Assembly (NCBI GenBank): GCA_964577515.1
Contig: CAZNZN010000008.1
Coordinates: 1-22,656 of the forward strand
Direction of reading: 5' to 3'
DNA from: UBA4124 sp964577515
GTDB taxonomy: Bacteria > Patescibacteriota > Minisyncoccia > Phycocordibacterales > UBA9973
Length of the DNA stretch: 22,656 nt
Shown here: one piece after another, positions 1 through 6,999 of the stretch
How positions within the stretch are numbered: the stretch's first letter is position 1
Layout: each line of letters begins with the position of its first letter
Program-made: the position numbers and the translations under genes
The notes under the pieces: generated by a model
Database searches by the model: none
What the model was told of the DNA's origin: nothing
Seen by the model: only the letters and a program-made list of their open reading frames with translations

Positions 1-53
1 TATCTCGCAAGGCTCATAACCTTGAGGCCCCGGTTCGATTCCGGGCCCCGCAA
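1..53 (+). tRNA. tRNA-Met(CAT), initiator-like, 5' end cut by window
   Basis: This is the 3' two thirds of a tRNA. The anticodon stem is 8-12 paired with 20-24, the loop is CTCATAA, and the anticodon CAT is at 15-17. The T-arm is CCCGG-TTCGATT-CCGGG (29-45), the acceptor 3' strand is CCCCGCA (46-52), and the discriminator is A53. The loop sequence and A at position 72 match bacterial initiator tRNA, which carries a 1-72 mismatch. The first base lies outside the window, so the mismatch itself cannot be checked. The anticodon stem has A-T at 29-41 instead of the usual three G-C pairs. CCA is not encoded. Initiator identity is likely but not certain. Confidence 0.85.
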
Positions 54-112
54 CATTCGACTTGCTCTGGTGGCAGCACAGCAGTCACGTTTCAAGGCGA
101 ATAAACCTGCCT

Positions 113-186
113 GTCGGCGTAGCTCAGTTGGTTAGAGCGTAGCATTCATAACGCTAAGGTCGGTGGATCATTCCCACCCGTCGACA
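113..186 (+). tRNA. tRNA with CAT anticodon (elongator Met or Ile2), unusual T-loop
   Basis: A full 74-nt cloverleaf. The acceptor GTCGGCG pairs with CGTCGAC (one G-T). The D-arm is GCTC...GAGC. The anticodon stem TAGCA/CGCTA has an A-C mismatch next to the loop, the loop is TTCATAA, and the anticodon is at 147-149. The T-stem is GGTGG/CCACC and the discriminator is A186. The T-loop reads ATCATTC instead of the near-universal TTCNANT, so T54 is A and A58 is T. The D-arm resembles elongator Met tRNA, but a CAT anticodon can also be lysidine-modified tRNA-Ile2, and sequence alone does not separate them here. CCA is not encoded. Confidence 0.85.
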
Positions 187-209
187 CAATGCGATTAATC
201 TAGTACAAT
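181..209 (+). promoter_or_regulatory. promoter of tRNA-Asp, -35 inside the preceding tRNA
   Basis: TCGACA (181-186) matches TTGACA at 5 of 6, followed by a 17-bp spacer and TACAAT (204-209), which matches TATAAT at 5 of 6. The predicted start is near 216, about 15 nt before tRNA-Asp. The -35 is exactly the last six bases of the upstream CAT tRNA. Confidence 0.6.
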
Positions 210-230
210 CGCAGAGCAATCACTATGATT

Positions 231-307
231 GCGGACGTAGCTCAACTGGTTAGAGCACCCGCCTGTCACGCGGGAGGTTGCGGGTTCAAGTCCCGTCGTT
301 CGCGCCA
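231..307 (+). tRNA. tRNA-Asp(GTC) with encoded CCA
   Basis: A canonical cloverleaf. The acceptor GCGGACG pairs with CGTTCGC, and the anticodon stem CCCGC/GCGGG holds loop CTGTCAC with GTC at 265-267. The T-loop TTCAAGT is normal, the discriminator is G304, and CCA is encoded at 305-307. The terminator stem begins at the final A of CCA. Of the four tRNA genes in the window, this is the only one with an encoded CCA. Confidence 0.97.
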
Positions 308-345
308 AAAGAAAAACACCTAGCAGCAGTAGGTGTTTTTCTTTT
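307..345. terminator. bidirectional intrinsic terminator
   Basis: A perfect 15-bp inverted repeat (307-321 with 331-345) with a 9-nt loop. The GGTG/CACC core is flanked by A-tract and T-tract arms, so it has a U-run on both strands. It ends the plus-strand tRNA group and the long minus-strand gene series that finishes at 352. Confidence 0.9.
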
Positions 346-351
346 AGGAAT

Positions 352-933
352 CTAAGCAATAACTTCAAGATCTCTAAAAACAATTTCAAAATATGAGAGC
401 GCCCTTCGAGCTTCAGGTTGTGTAAGCGTGAACCCCTCCCCTTCGTGCGCAATACGATTTCGCACTTTGTGAGCCTCCCAAGCAGTCTGGAGAGACGGTA
501 ATCGTTCTGGGGTAAGTTGTTTCAACTTATCACCAAGAGTATCCCCAAAGACCCCTTTTTGATCAAGCACTTTATCGAGATAAATATCTGCTTCTATAAT
601 ACCAAGACGCCAATCACTTGGGTTATCAGACAACACTTTTGCACGAATACCTTCCCATACTTGATTGTGCCCAGCATCTAAAACAACAGGGGCCTCGCCC
701 CCCTCAAGAACAGATGGGGTGCCCTTACCTTCATGTTCTATTTCATATAACCGAACAAGTGTATACAAAATGATAGTGATAAGAGCAATAACAATGAGCG
801 TTGCTACTATTTTAAGTCCTGGATAAAAAGAATCTCCAAAAATAAAAGAAAAGAACCGTGCGATTGCGCGATACACTAAAAAGAAAATATATTCAACATT
901 AAGAAATACCGGACTTGGGACTTGTGTTTCCAT
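352..933 (-). CDS. membrane-anchored protein with HEPN-like C-terminal domain
   Basis: A 193-residue protein of no recognised named family. One hydrophobic helix at about residues 40-61 (KIVATLIVIALITIILYTLV) follows an N-terminal segment that is itself partly hydrophobic (15-34). The soluble C-terminal part, about 95-193, is helical. It carries AHKVRNRIAHEG near residue 155, giving R158-x4-H163, the spacing of the HEPN RNase motif. A helix containing DWRLGIIEADIYLD (107-120) precedes it, as is common in HEPN folds. It is the last gene of the minus series, 23 bp after gatA, and is followed by a strong terminator. Membrane location and the HEPN fold are inferred. It could be a non-catalytic helical scaffold that only resembles HEPN. 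Confidence 0.75.
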   Translation of the reverse strand: METQVPSPVFLNVEYIFFLVYRAIARFFSFIFGDSFYPGLKIVATLIVIALITIILYTLVRLYEIEHEGKGTPSVLEGGEAPVVLDAGHNQVWEGIRAKVLSDNPSDWRLGIIEADIYLDKVLDQKGVFGDTLGDKLKQLTPERLPSLQTAWEAHKVRNRIAHEGEGFTLTQPEARRALSYFEIVFRDLEVIA

Positions 934-956
934 AGCTAGTATCTATTGTACATTAT

Positions 957-2351
957 CTACTCTGGTCGTACAGATTCAACCACCTCTCCTAGTGCAAAAA
1001 GTTTCTCCTCTCCAAACCGAGGACCGATAAACTGCACCCCTAGTGGAAGACCTTGTATTGTCTTTCCTGATGGGACAGAGATTGCTGGATGTTGTGCAAT
1101 ATTTGCTGGCACCGTAAAAAGGTCAGCGAGATACATTTGAACAGGATCGTTAGATTTCTCGCCTATCTTAAACGCTGGAGTTGGTGTGGTTGGGGTAAAC
1201 ACCGCATCATACTCTTTGAGTACGACTTCAAGCTCTTCACGAATCATTTGCCGAAGCGCGACGGCCTTGTTGTAGTACGCATCGTAGTAGCCATGTGACA
1301 GTACGTATGTACCGAGTAGGATCCGACGACGCACCTCTTTTCCAAAGAGCGCTCCACGAGTTTTATCATACATCGCACGAAGTGATTCATTGCTTACGCG
1401 ATCACCGTAACGCACCCCCTCTAGTCGTGCGAGGTTTGACGATACCTCTGCGGGCATAAGGATATAATACACCGCGAGCGCATCTCCAAAGTGCGGCAAA
1501 TCTACTTCAGAAAAAGTAAATCCTTCTGTTTCCATTTTTGTTTTAATTGTAATGAAATTTTCTTTTACTTCAGGATCAAGTCCTTCTGTATCAAGTACTC
1601 CCTTGGGAATAGCAATTTTTTTCTTGAGTGTGATATCACCAATGCGTTCAGTAGTGGGTACTGATGTTGCATCTCGTGACTCATACCGAGCAATCGTCTG
1701 GTAGAGCGTTGCTGCATCTTTGACGGTGTGCGCCATTGGGCCAATCACATCAAGTGAACTCCCCATTGAGATAAGCCCATGTCGAGCAACAGTTCCATAT
1801 GTAGGAAGTAGCCCAACGATTCCACAAAATGCCGCCGGCTGTCGAATTGATCCTCCAGTATCAGAACCAAGGGCAATTGGAGTTATCCCTGCTGCAATAA
1901 CTGCAGCAGATCCCCCTGATGATCCTCCGGGAACACGAGATTCATCATAAGGGTTTTTAGTCACACCGTAGGCAGAATTTTCAGTAGATGACCCCATTGC
2001 TCCATCGTCCATATTGGTACGCCCAATAATAACCGCACCAGCATCTTTAAGCGCTTTCACTGCAGTGCTATTGTATGCAGCAATATGGTGTTCAAGCATT
2101 TTTGAACATGCACCAGCAACATGCCCTGCAAACATAATGTTGTCTTTTAGTGCTACAGGAATACCGGTGAGAGTTGTTGCTCGTCCTTCTGCAAAAAGAG
2201 TTTCTGCTTGTGTTATTTGTTCATCAATATCAGTAAAGACTTCACGAAAAATGTTTCGTGTATCTGCTTTTGCTTTTTCAACAGCTTCTGTTACAAGCGC
2301 ACGAACCGTTGTTGTTCCTGTAATGAGTTGTTTGTGAAATTCGTCTATCAT
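957..2351 (-). CDS. gatA: Asp-tRNA(Asn)/Glu-tRNA(Gln) amidotransferase subunit A
   Basis: GatA is the glutaminase of the GatCAB complex. It releases ammonia from glutamine for conversion of Glu-tRNA(Gln) or Asp-tRNA(Asn) to the cognate aminoacyl-tRNA. At 464 residues it is close to the usual 480. The amidase-signature triad is visible: Lys69 in GIPVALKDN, Ser144 in PGGSSGGSAA and nucleophile Ser168 in SDTGGSIRQPA, with the same relative spacing as in characterised GatA proteins. The start lies 2 bp after the gatC stop, with GGAG inside the gatC end as the ribosome binding site. This is one of the clearer Shine-Dalgarno sites in the window. gatB is not in the window, so the complex is split between loci. 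Confidence 0.97.
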   Translation of the reverse strand: MIDEFHKQLITGTTTVRALVTEAVEKAKADTRNIFREVFTDIDEQITQAETLFAEGRATTLTGIPVALKDNIMFAGHVAGACSKMLEHHIAAYNSTAVKALKDAGAVIIGRTNMDDGAMGSSTENSAYGVTKNPYDESRVPGGSSGGSAAVIAAGITPIALGSDTGGSIRQPAAFCGIVGLLPTYGTVARHGLISMGSSLDVIGPMAHTVKDAATLYQTIARYESRDATSVPTTERIGDITLKKKIAIPKGVLDTEGLDPEVKENFITIKTKMETEGFTFSEVDLPHFGDALAVYYILMPAEVSSNLARLEGVRYGDRVSNESLRAMYDKTRGALFGKEVRRRILLGTYVLSHGYYDAYYNKAVALRQMIREELEVVLKEYDAVFTPTTPTPAFKIGEKSNDPVQMYLADLFTVPANIAQHPAISVPSGKTIQGLPLGVQFIGPRFGEEKLFALGEVVESVRPE

Positions 2352-2353
2352 AC

Positions 2354-2635
2354 TTATTCTCCGATCACTTTAGGAACTTGCACAAAACCATCTTTGTGTA
2401 GCGGTGCTGCTTCAACAAGGTTATAGACACTCTCAAGTGGTGCCACAGTATCTTCCCGCACAATATTTTTCTGTACGTACACTGCCTCACTATGAGGGGA
2501 AAGCTTCACTTTTTGCACTGTGTCTATAAAGCCAACAATGTTGCTAATATCCTGTGCGAGCTGTGCCTTTTCATCCTCTGGCACCTCAAGTCGTGCGAGA
2601 TCTGCAAGGTGGTCAAGTGTTTGCTGGTCAATCAT
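2354..2635 (-). CDS. gatC: Asp/Glu-tRNA amidotransferase subunit C
   Basis: A 93-residue small subunit that wraps around GatA and stabilises the GatA-GatB interface. It has the family layout: an N-terminal helix TLDHLADLARLEVPEDEKAQL, then DISNIVGFIDTVQKV, then a C-terminal extended stretch. Length matches the family (about 95). It is followed 2 bp later by gatA. Upstream, TGCTATAGT (minus strand of 2643-2651) sits 7 bp before the ATG with no ribosome binding site, suggesting an internal promoter that makes a leaderless gatC-gatA transcript as well as read-through from ligA. Confidence 0.95.
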   Translation of the reverse strand: MIDQQTLDHLADLARLEVPEDEKAQLAQDISNIVGFIDTVQKVKLSPHSEAVYVQKNIVREDTVAPLESVYNLVEAAPLHKDGFVQVPKVIGE

Positions 2636-2642
2636 ACGGTGT

Positions 2643-2651
2643 ACTATAGCA
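2643..2651 (-). promoter_or_regulatory. extended -10 element before gatC
   Basis: The minus strand reads TGC-TATAGT, with 7 bp from the box to the gatC ATG. No good -35 was seen. Extended -10 promoters can work without one. A start here would leave essentially no 5' leader. Confidence 0.45.
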
Positions 2652-2655
2652 AATT

Positions 2656-4653
2656 TTAGACCATATTCAAAAAGCTTTGTTCATCAACAATTGTTACATT
2701 AAATTTCCCTGCATCAGCAAGTTTGCTCCCAGGGTTCTCCCCAACGAGTACATAGTCAGTCTTTAAGGAGACACTACTTGCAACCTTCCCCCCTCGCTCT
2801 TGAATCATTTTTTTTGCGTCTTCACGAGAAAGCGTTGCGAGTGTACCAGTGAGTACAAAGATTTTTCCTTCAAATACACCACCTTTTTGCACTGTGATTT
2901 GTTGTGGTTGCACACCTGCGTCAAAAAGTTTTTGTATGAAATGTTTTGCATGATGACTATACCGGTATGAGAGAATACTTTCTACAACAGCAGGGCCAAT
3001 GTTTTCAATACTGTCGAGGTCTTCTTGAGTTGATTCCCAAAACTTTTTCCATGTACCAAAATGGAGTGCAATATCTCGCGCCGTCTGCGCACCTACATGC
3101 ATAATGCCGAGCGCAGTGATAAAACGATCAAGTGGTGGCATTTTCTTTGATTGTATTTCCCGTACGATGTTCTCTGCACTCTTTGCGCCAAAACGTTCAA
3201 GCCCTGCGAGGTCTGCCTCGGTGAGCGTAAAGAGATCTGCAGCGTCACTGATGAGACCTTCCTCTTGAAGACGCTCCACTATCTTTGGGCCAACTTCGTA
3301 TATCTCCATAGTATGCACAAAGTGTGTAATTCCCCTTGTTTGCTTTGCAGGACAGGCAGTGTTTGTACAATAAAATCCAACCGTTGTTTCTCCTGTTGCC
3401 CCTTTTCGCTGTTCTACAGATTCGCCACACTCAGGACAGACCTGTGGCATATAAAACAAACGAGTGCCTTTTGGGCGAAGGTTTTTAAGCACTTCTACAA
3501 CCTCAGGAATCACATCTCCTGCTTTTTGAATCACCACCGTATCACCCACACGAATATCAAGACGTTCAATCTGCTCAATATTATGCAGTGTTGCTTTTGA
3601 TACTGTAGATCCAGCCACTTTTGTTGGAACAAAGTGCGCCAAAGGTGTAAGGATGCCTGTACGCCCTACCTGTACAGTGATACCAGTCACAAGTGTGGCT
3701 ACCTGCTCTGCTGGGTACTTATACGCGAGTGCGTATCGTGGAGCTTTTCCTACAACACCGAGGACATTGTGGAGTACGAGTTCATCTACCTGTACTACCA
3801 CCCCATCAGTCCCGTAACCAATCTCTGGTCGCTCTTTTTCTATAAAGTTGATGCACTCATATACCTCATCAAGGGTATGGCAAACCTTTTCATATGGGGC
3901 AACAATAAATCCTAACTCTTTTAAATGTTTATGTATTTCGCTATGTGTCTGGAACACTCTTTCATCAATACCGGGGATATCCCAAGCAAAGAAGTCGAGT
4001 GACCTCTCTGCAGCGAGTCGCGGATCTAGTTGGCGGACTGATCCAGCAGCTGCATTACGAGTATTAGCAAGCAGTGGCTTACCGAGTCGTGCGTATTTTT
4101 TGTTAAGCCTTTCAAACGTATGTTGAGACATAACTATCTCCCCCCGCACTTCTACCCATCCCTTATGAGTACCGGAGAGTACTAAGGGTACAGAAGCTAT
4201 TGTTCGCACGTTTTGTGTAATATCCTCACCAATAGCCCCGTCCCCGCGAGTAACCGCCTCTACAAGAATACCGTCACTATACTTGAGTGAACAAGCAAGC
4301 CCGTCCATTTTCAGCTCACAAAAATACGTATACTGAGTTGTGGTAAGTTTTTTCAATCGCGCATCCCATGCCTGCACTTCTTGAAAAGAAAAAGCATCGT
4401 TAAGTGAGAGCATTTTTGAAGCATGGGTTCGTTTTTCAAATTTCTCAAGCGGCGCCCCTCCAACTCGGTAGATAACACTATTGTTGTCTTTATATTCTGG
4501 ATATTTTTCTTCAAGAAACCTCAACTCACGTACCAAAGAATCGTACACCGCATCAGAGATTGAAGGTGAATCTTCAATATAGTACTCTCTTGCGTATGTT
4601 TCGATTGATGCACGGAGTTGGAGAATCTTTTGTCTATCTTGTTCCCTACTCAT
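2656..4653 (-). CDS. ligA: NAD-dependent DNA ligase
   Basis: A 665-residue full-length LigA (usual 660-680) that seals nicks in replication and repair using NAD+. Domains in order: Ia region (1-65) with YYIEDSPSISDAVYDSL, adenylation domain with catalytic Lys115 in ELKMDG (KxDG) and VRGEIVM motif III, OB fold, a four-Cys zinc finger (CPECGESVEQRKG then CTNTACPAK, about 400-432), helix-hairpin-helix region (FGAKSAENIV, IENIGPAVVESI) and a C-terminal BRCT domain from about 588 (GGVFEGKIFVLTGTL). No key residue seems to be missing. It begins 10 bp after the PilX-like gene, so it is likely read from the pilus operon, and gatC follows after 20 bp. The start has no clear ribosome binding site; TATTAA lies 10 bp upstream. 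Confidence 0.98.
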   Translation of the reverse strand: MSREQDRQKILQLRASIETYAREYYIEDSPSISDAVYDSLVRELRFLEEKYPEYKDNNSVIYRVGGAPLEKFEKRTHASKMLSLNDAFSFQEVQAWDARLKKLTTTQYTYFCELKMDGLACSLKYSDGILVEAVTRGDGAIGEDITQNVRTIASVPLVLSGTHKGWVEVRGEIVMSQHTFERLNKKYARLGKPLLANTRNAAAGSVRQLDPRLAAERSLDFFAWDIPGIDERVFQTHSEIHKHLKELGFIVAPYEKVCHTLDEVYECINFIEKERPEIGYGTDGVVVQVDELVLHNVLGVVGKAPRYALAYKYPAEQVATLVTGITVQVGRTGILTPLAHFVPTKVAGSTVSKATLHNIEQIERLDIRVGDTVVIQKAGDVIPEVVEVLKNLRPKGTRLFYMPQVCPECGESVEQRKGATGETTVGFYCTNTACPAKQTRGITHFVHTMEIYEVGPKIVERLQEEGLISDAADLFTLTEADLAGLERFGAKSAENIVREIQSKKMPPLDRFITALGIMHVGAQTARDIALHFGTWKKFWESTQEDLDSIENIGPAVVESILSYRYSHHAKHFIQKLFDAGVQPQQITVQKGGVFEGKIFVLTGTLATLSREDAKKMIQERGGKVASSVSLKTDYVLVGENPGSKLADAGKFNVTIVDEQSFLNMV

Positions 4654-4663
4654 ATATACATTC

Positions 4664-5146
4664 TTAATACTCTACTTGAATTGCTCGCTCTACTCTTCGC
4701 GGGTTATTATCTGCGCATACATTGTACCCTTTTCCTTGAATAATCACCTTTCCACCATTGTTTCCTACTCTTTTGTCAATAGATATACCAGCACAAGGCA
4801 GCGCTGGAGAAGCGTTTGTTTGTTCATATACATAATAGTCAAAATCACTCAAACTAGTATTAGCTGAAAAATATGCTTGACCACAGTACAAATCTGGGGC
4901 GTCAGTTGGATCCGTGACAGCTGAAAAGGCGTCAATCCCTATATCATAATAGAGCATACATTCTACAACGCTGTCTGCTTCATAAAAAGAAATTTGTGAA
5001 TCTTTTGCAAGATTTGAAAGGATAGTTTGTTTAAAGGTTAGGTTAGAAATACCAAGAGAAATAGACAAGATCAAACTCACAACAACAACCGTTATAAGTA
5101 GTGCGAATCCTTTTTTACCCTGTTTTATGATCACATTTTTATGCAT
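4664..5146 (-). CDS. PilX/GspK-like minor pilin, no Glu5
   Basis: A 160-residue prepilin-like protein. After a short basic leader it has KKGFALLITVVVVSLIL, giving prepilin peptidase cleavage at G-F and a hydrophobic stem helix. Mature position 5 is Ile, not the usual Glu, a trait of PilX/GspK proteins that cap the pilus tip. Four cysteines lie in the globular part. I chose ATG at 5146 because an upstream in-frame ATG at 5167 would overlap the preceding gene and lengthen the leader; the chosen start lies 5 bp after that stop. It is the last of four minor pilins in a row and is followed by ligA. The family assignment rests on the N-terminus and gene order, since the globular domain was not recognised. 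Confidence 0.8.
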   Translation of the reverse strand: MHKNVIIKQGKKGFALLITVVVVSLILSISLGISNLTFKQTILSNLAKDSQISFYEADSVVECMLYYDIGIDAFSAVTDPTDAPDLYCGQAYFSANTSLSDFDYYVYEQTNASPALPCAGISIDKRVGNNGGKVIIQGKGYNVCADNNPRRVERAIQVEY

Positions 5147-5151
5147 ATCTA

Positions 5152-5742
5152 TTATGGCATTACCCAATTACTAAGTACCATATCTTGCGACACAGTTTTC
5201 GTATTAAGACCGTTCAACCATTGAACCGTCACTGTCACTACAACCTGGTCTGTACCGACAGCTCCGTCAGTCATCTTTACTGAACGAATAAAAGAAGTTT
5301 GATAGGATTGACCACTTGTTGAAAATGGATAGGTTGCTGTGTATCCATAAAAATACTGACTTGGATAGTACACAATAGCAGGACAGGTCGCTGCTCCACC
5401 AGAACAAGCTTTTATCTGAGGACCTGTCGTGTAAGGATCAATAAAACAACGATTAGAAGAAAAACACCCAGAAGATGGATTACCTGTCTGAACGCCAGAC
5501 TGATCAACATAAAACTTCTGTCGCCACTGTTCCCAACTGAGCCCTTGTATTTTTCCACTATCACGAGAATTGCGAACAAACTCAAGCGTCTCTTGCATTA
5601 GTGCGTTTGCTGCAATCTGGTTCCGAGCGTAGCGAACAGAGTAAAAGCCTCCAGCAGCAAGACTCATGAGCGATCCCATAGTAATACTAAGAATCAATAT
5701 CGCGACCAATGTTTCAATTAATGTAAACCCTTTTTGTTTCAT
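5152..5742 (-). CDS. type IV minor pilin, PilV/GspI-like
   Basis: A 196-residue prepilin. The leader MKQKG is followed by FTLIETLVAILILSITMGSLM, with peptidase cleavage after Gly5 and Glu at mature position 5. The segment NALMQETLEFVRNSRDSG is typical of PilV-type minor pilins. The start at 5742 is set by position: the upstream stop ends 1 bp earlier, and AGGAG inside the upstream gene's last codons forms a good ribosome binding site. An earlier in-frame ATG would give an implausible long leader. It probably acts in the tip-initiation complex with its neighbours. Confidence 0.85.
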   Translation of the reverse strand: MKQKGFTLIETLVAILILSITMGSLMSLAAGGFYSVRYARNQIAANALMQETLEFVRNSRDSGKIQGLSWEQWRQKFYVDQSGVQTGNPSSGCFSSNRCFIDPYTTGPQIKACSGGAATCPAIVYYPSQYFYGYTATYPFSTSGQSYQTSFIRSVKMTDGAVGTDQVVVTVTVQWLNGLNTKTVSQDMVLSNWVMP

Positions 5743-5743
5743 A

Positions 5744-6319
5744 TTATTCTCCTGCTCTTTGTGAAATATATGTTTGTATCGCAAATGGTGATACCTCTGA
5801 CACAGTTGTGGCTGTACCATTTACAAACATTTGTATACTTGGTTGTTTTGTATCAAGGGTATCAGCTCCATCAACAAAGAAAGACAACGACTGTATATTT
5901 ATTTCAGGGGTAGTGATAGCAACCCACCCACTCCACACTCCAGATTCTTGTGTGCGCTTAAAAATACCTCCATTACCATTTGGATGTACGTCTCTCTTAT
6001 ACTCAACAAGGGCCGCTGACCCGAGTGTGGGGGTGATAAGCAGCTGGCTACTTGCATTCTGATTTGCAAAAGGACAATTAGGAGTCACACTCCCATATCC
6101 ACCGCAGACAAATGTGCTTCCTGTACGAGCAGTACGAGAAATAGACTCTACTGCAAAATTAAGATTGTCCATCAATATTCGCATTGCTTGCACTTTGCGA
6201 GAAGCACTATTAACAGTAAAAAGTGAGCTGATTGCAGCAAGCACAACTACAGTAAAAAGCGTGAGCGCAACCATAAGCTCTACAAGAGTAAACCCTGATT
6301 GTGTCTTTGGTTTCATCAT
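5744..6319 (-). CDS. type IV minor pilin, PilW/GspJ-like
   Basis: A 191-residue prepilin with leader MMKPKTQSG, then FTLVELMVALTLFTVVVLAAISSLF. Cleavage is expected after Gly9, with Glu at mature position 5. The SASRKVQAMRILMDNLNFAVESISRTAR stretch (read in two parts, about 35-60) matches the PilW/GspJ pattern of an N-terminal helix leading into a beta-rich head. Two ATG codons in tandem (6319, 6316) are equally possible starts. It begins 2 bp after the upstream stop and ends 1 bp before the next pilin, so translation is probably coupled. Confidence 0.83.
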   Translation of the reverse strand: MMKPKTQSGFTLVELMVALTLFTVVVLAAISSLFTVNSASRKVQAMRILMDNLNFAVESISRTARTGSTFVCGGYGSVTPNCPFANQNASSQLLITPTLGSAALVEYKRDVHPNGNGGIFKRTQESGVWSGWVAITTPEINIQSLSFFVDGADTLDTKQPSIQMFVNGTATTVSEVSPFAIQTYISQRAGE

Positions 6320-6321
6320 AG

Positions 6322-6999
6322 TTATTGTACCGCGATTTGTCCCGTATTCCATATAAGCACTGTCCGACGAAGCCCTTTGGGGGACTCAAGTATCACTTTT
6401 GCATAAGAAGAGTTTTCTACAGCGCACTCTCCTATATACCCACCGGACCGATAGCAAATAATTGCGTCTGAAGTTGGTCGACGGAAAGTAACATCAAGAA
6501 CTCCCGAGGTGGCACACTGCTCCACACTGTTTACATCTCGACAGACCTGCAACACCTTGTCTTGCGTAGTAATAGTAAGTCGTTGGACACATTCATTATT
6601 TACATCTGGACTTCCACACGCTACACCATAATCGTACTTTTTGTTCGGAGCAAGAGGTGCTCCTGTTGGTATATCAGCAAAAAAAACTATTTGTTTGTTA
6701 TAGGCAATAGTGCTCCCTGCTGTTGTTGAAGGAGAAAAGCTCATTCCATATGAAGGAAAGTCTGTAGTACTTGCCCCATTTGGAAGACTCTGCACACTTG
6801 TAGCATAGGTTTGTGCCTTTCGAAGATTGAGCGCAATGTCTTGAGAAAGGTTTCGTATAGAAACATTATTTGAAAAATCAGAATAGTTAAACATCAAGAC
6901 TGAAGATACAAGCCCAAAAATACCGATAACGACCAACATCTCTATAAGAGTTACTCCTCGAGAACGGCTATAGGTAGTAGTGTGAGTGTTTTTTACCAT
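6322..6999 (-). CDS. type IV minor pilin, FimU/GspH-like
   Basis: A 225-residue prepilin with leader MVKNTHTTTYSRSRG followed by VTLIEMLVVIGIFGLVSSVLM and Glu at mature position 5. DIALNLRKAQTYATSVQ is typical of GspH/FimU proteins. Its globular part is Cys-rich (six Cys between GVACG and GECAV), suggesting disulfides outside the membrane. The start ATG at 6999 overlaps the prepilin peptidase stop (ATGGTAA, 7 bp), which fixes the start and implies coupled translation. It is the first of four minor pilins in the order H-V/W-type-X seen in pilus tip operons. Confidence 0.84.
   Translation of the reverse strand: MVKNTHTTTYSRSRGVTLIEMLVVIGIFGLVSSVLMFNYSDFSNNVSIRNLSQDIALNLRKAQTYATSVQSLPNGASTTDFPSYGMSFSPSTTAGSTIAYNKQIVFFADIPTGAPLAPNKKYDYGVACGSPDVNNECVQRLTITTQDKVLQVCRDVNSVEQCATSGVLDVTFRRPTSDAIICYRSGGYIGECAVENSSYAKVILESPKGLRRTVLIWNTGQIAVQ

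Noticed and set aside
195..452. 85-codon minus-strand reading frame with GLEPATSRVTGG
   Set aside because: It is the reverse complement of tRNA-Asp and the terminator, a well-known kind of spurious open frame.
3151..3600. 149-codon plus-strand open frame
   Set aside because: Antisense to the well-supported ligA; Cys-rich low-complexity translation with no domain features.
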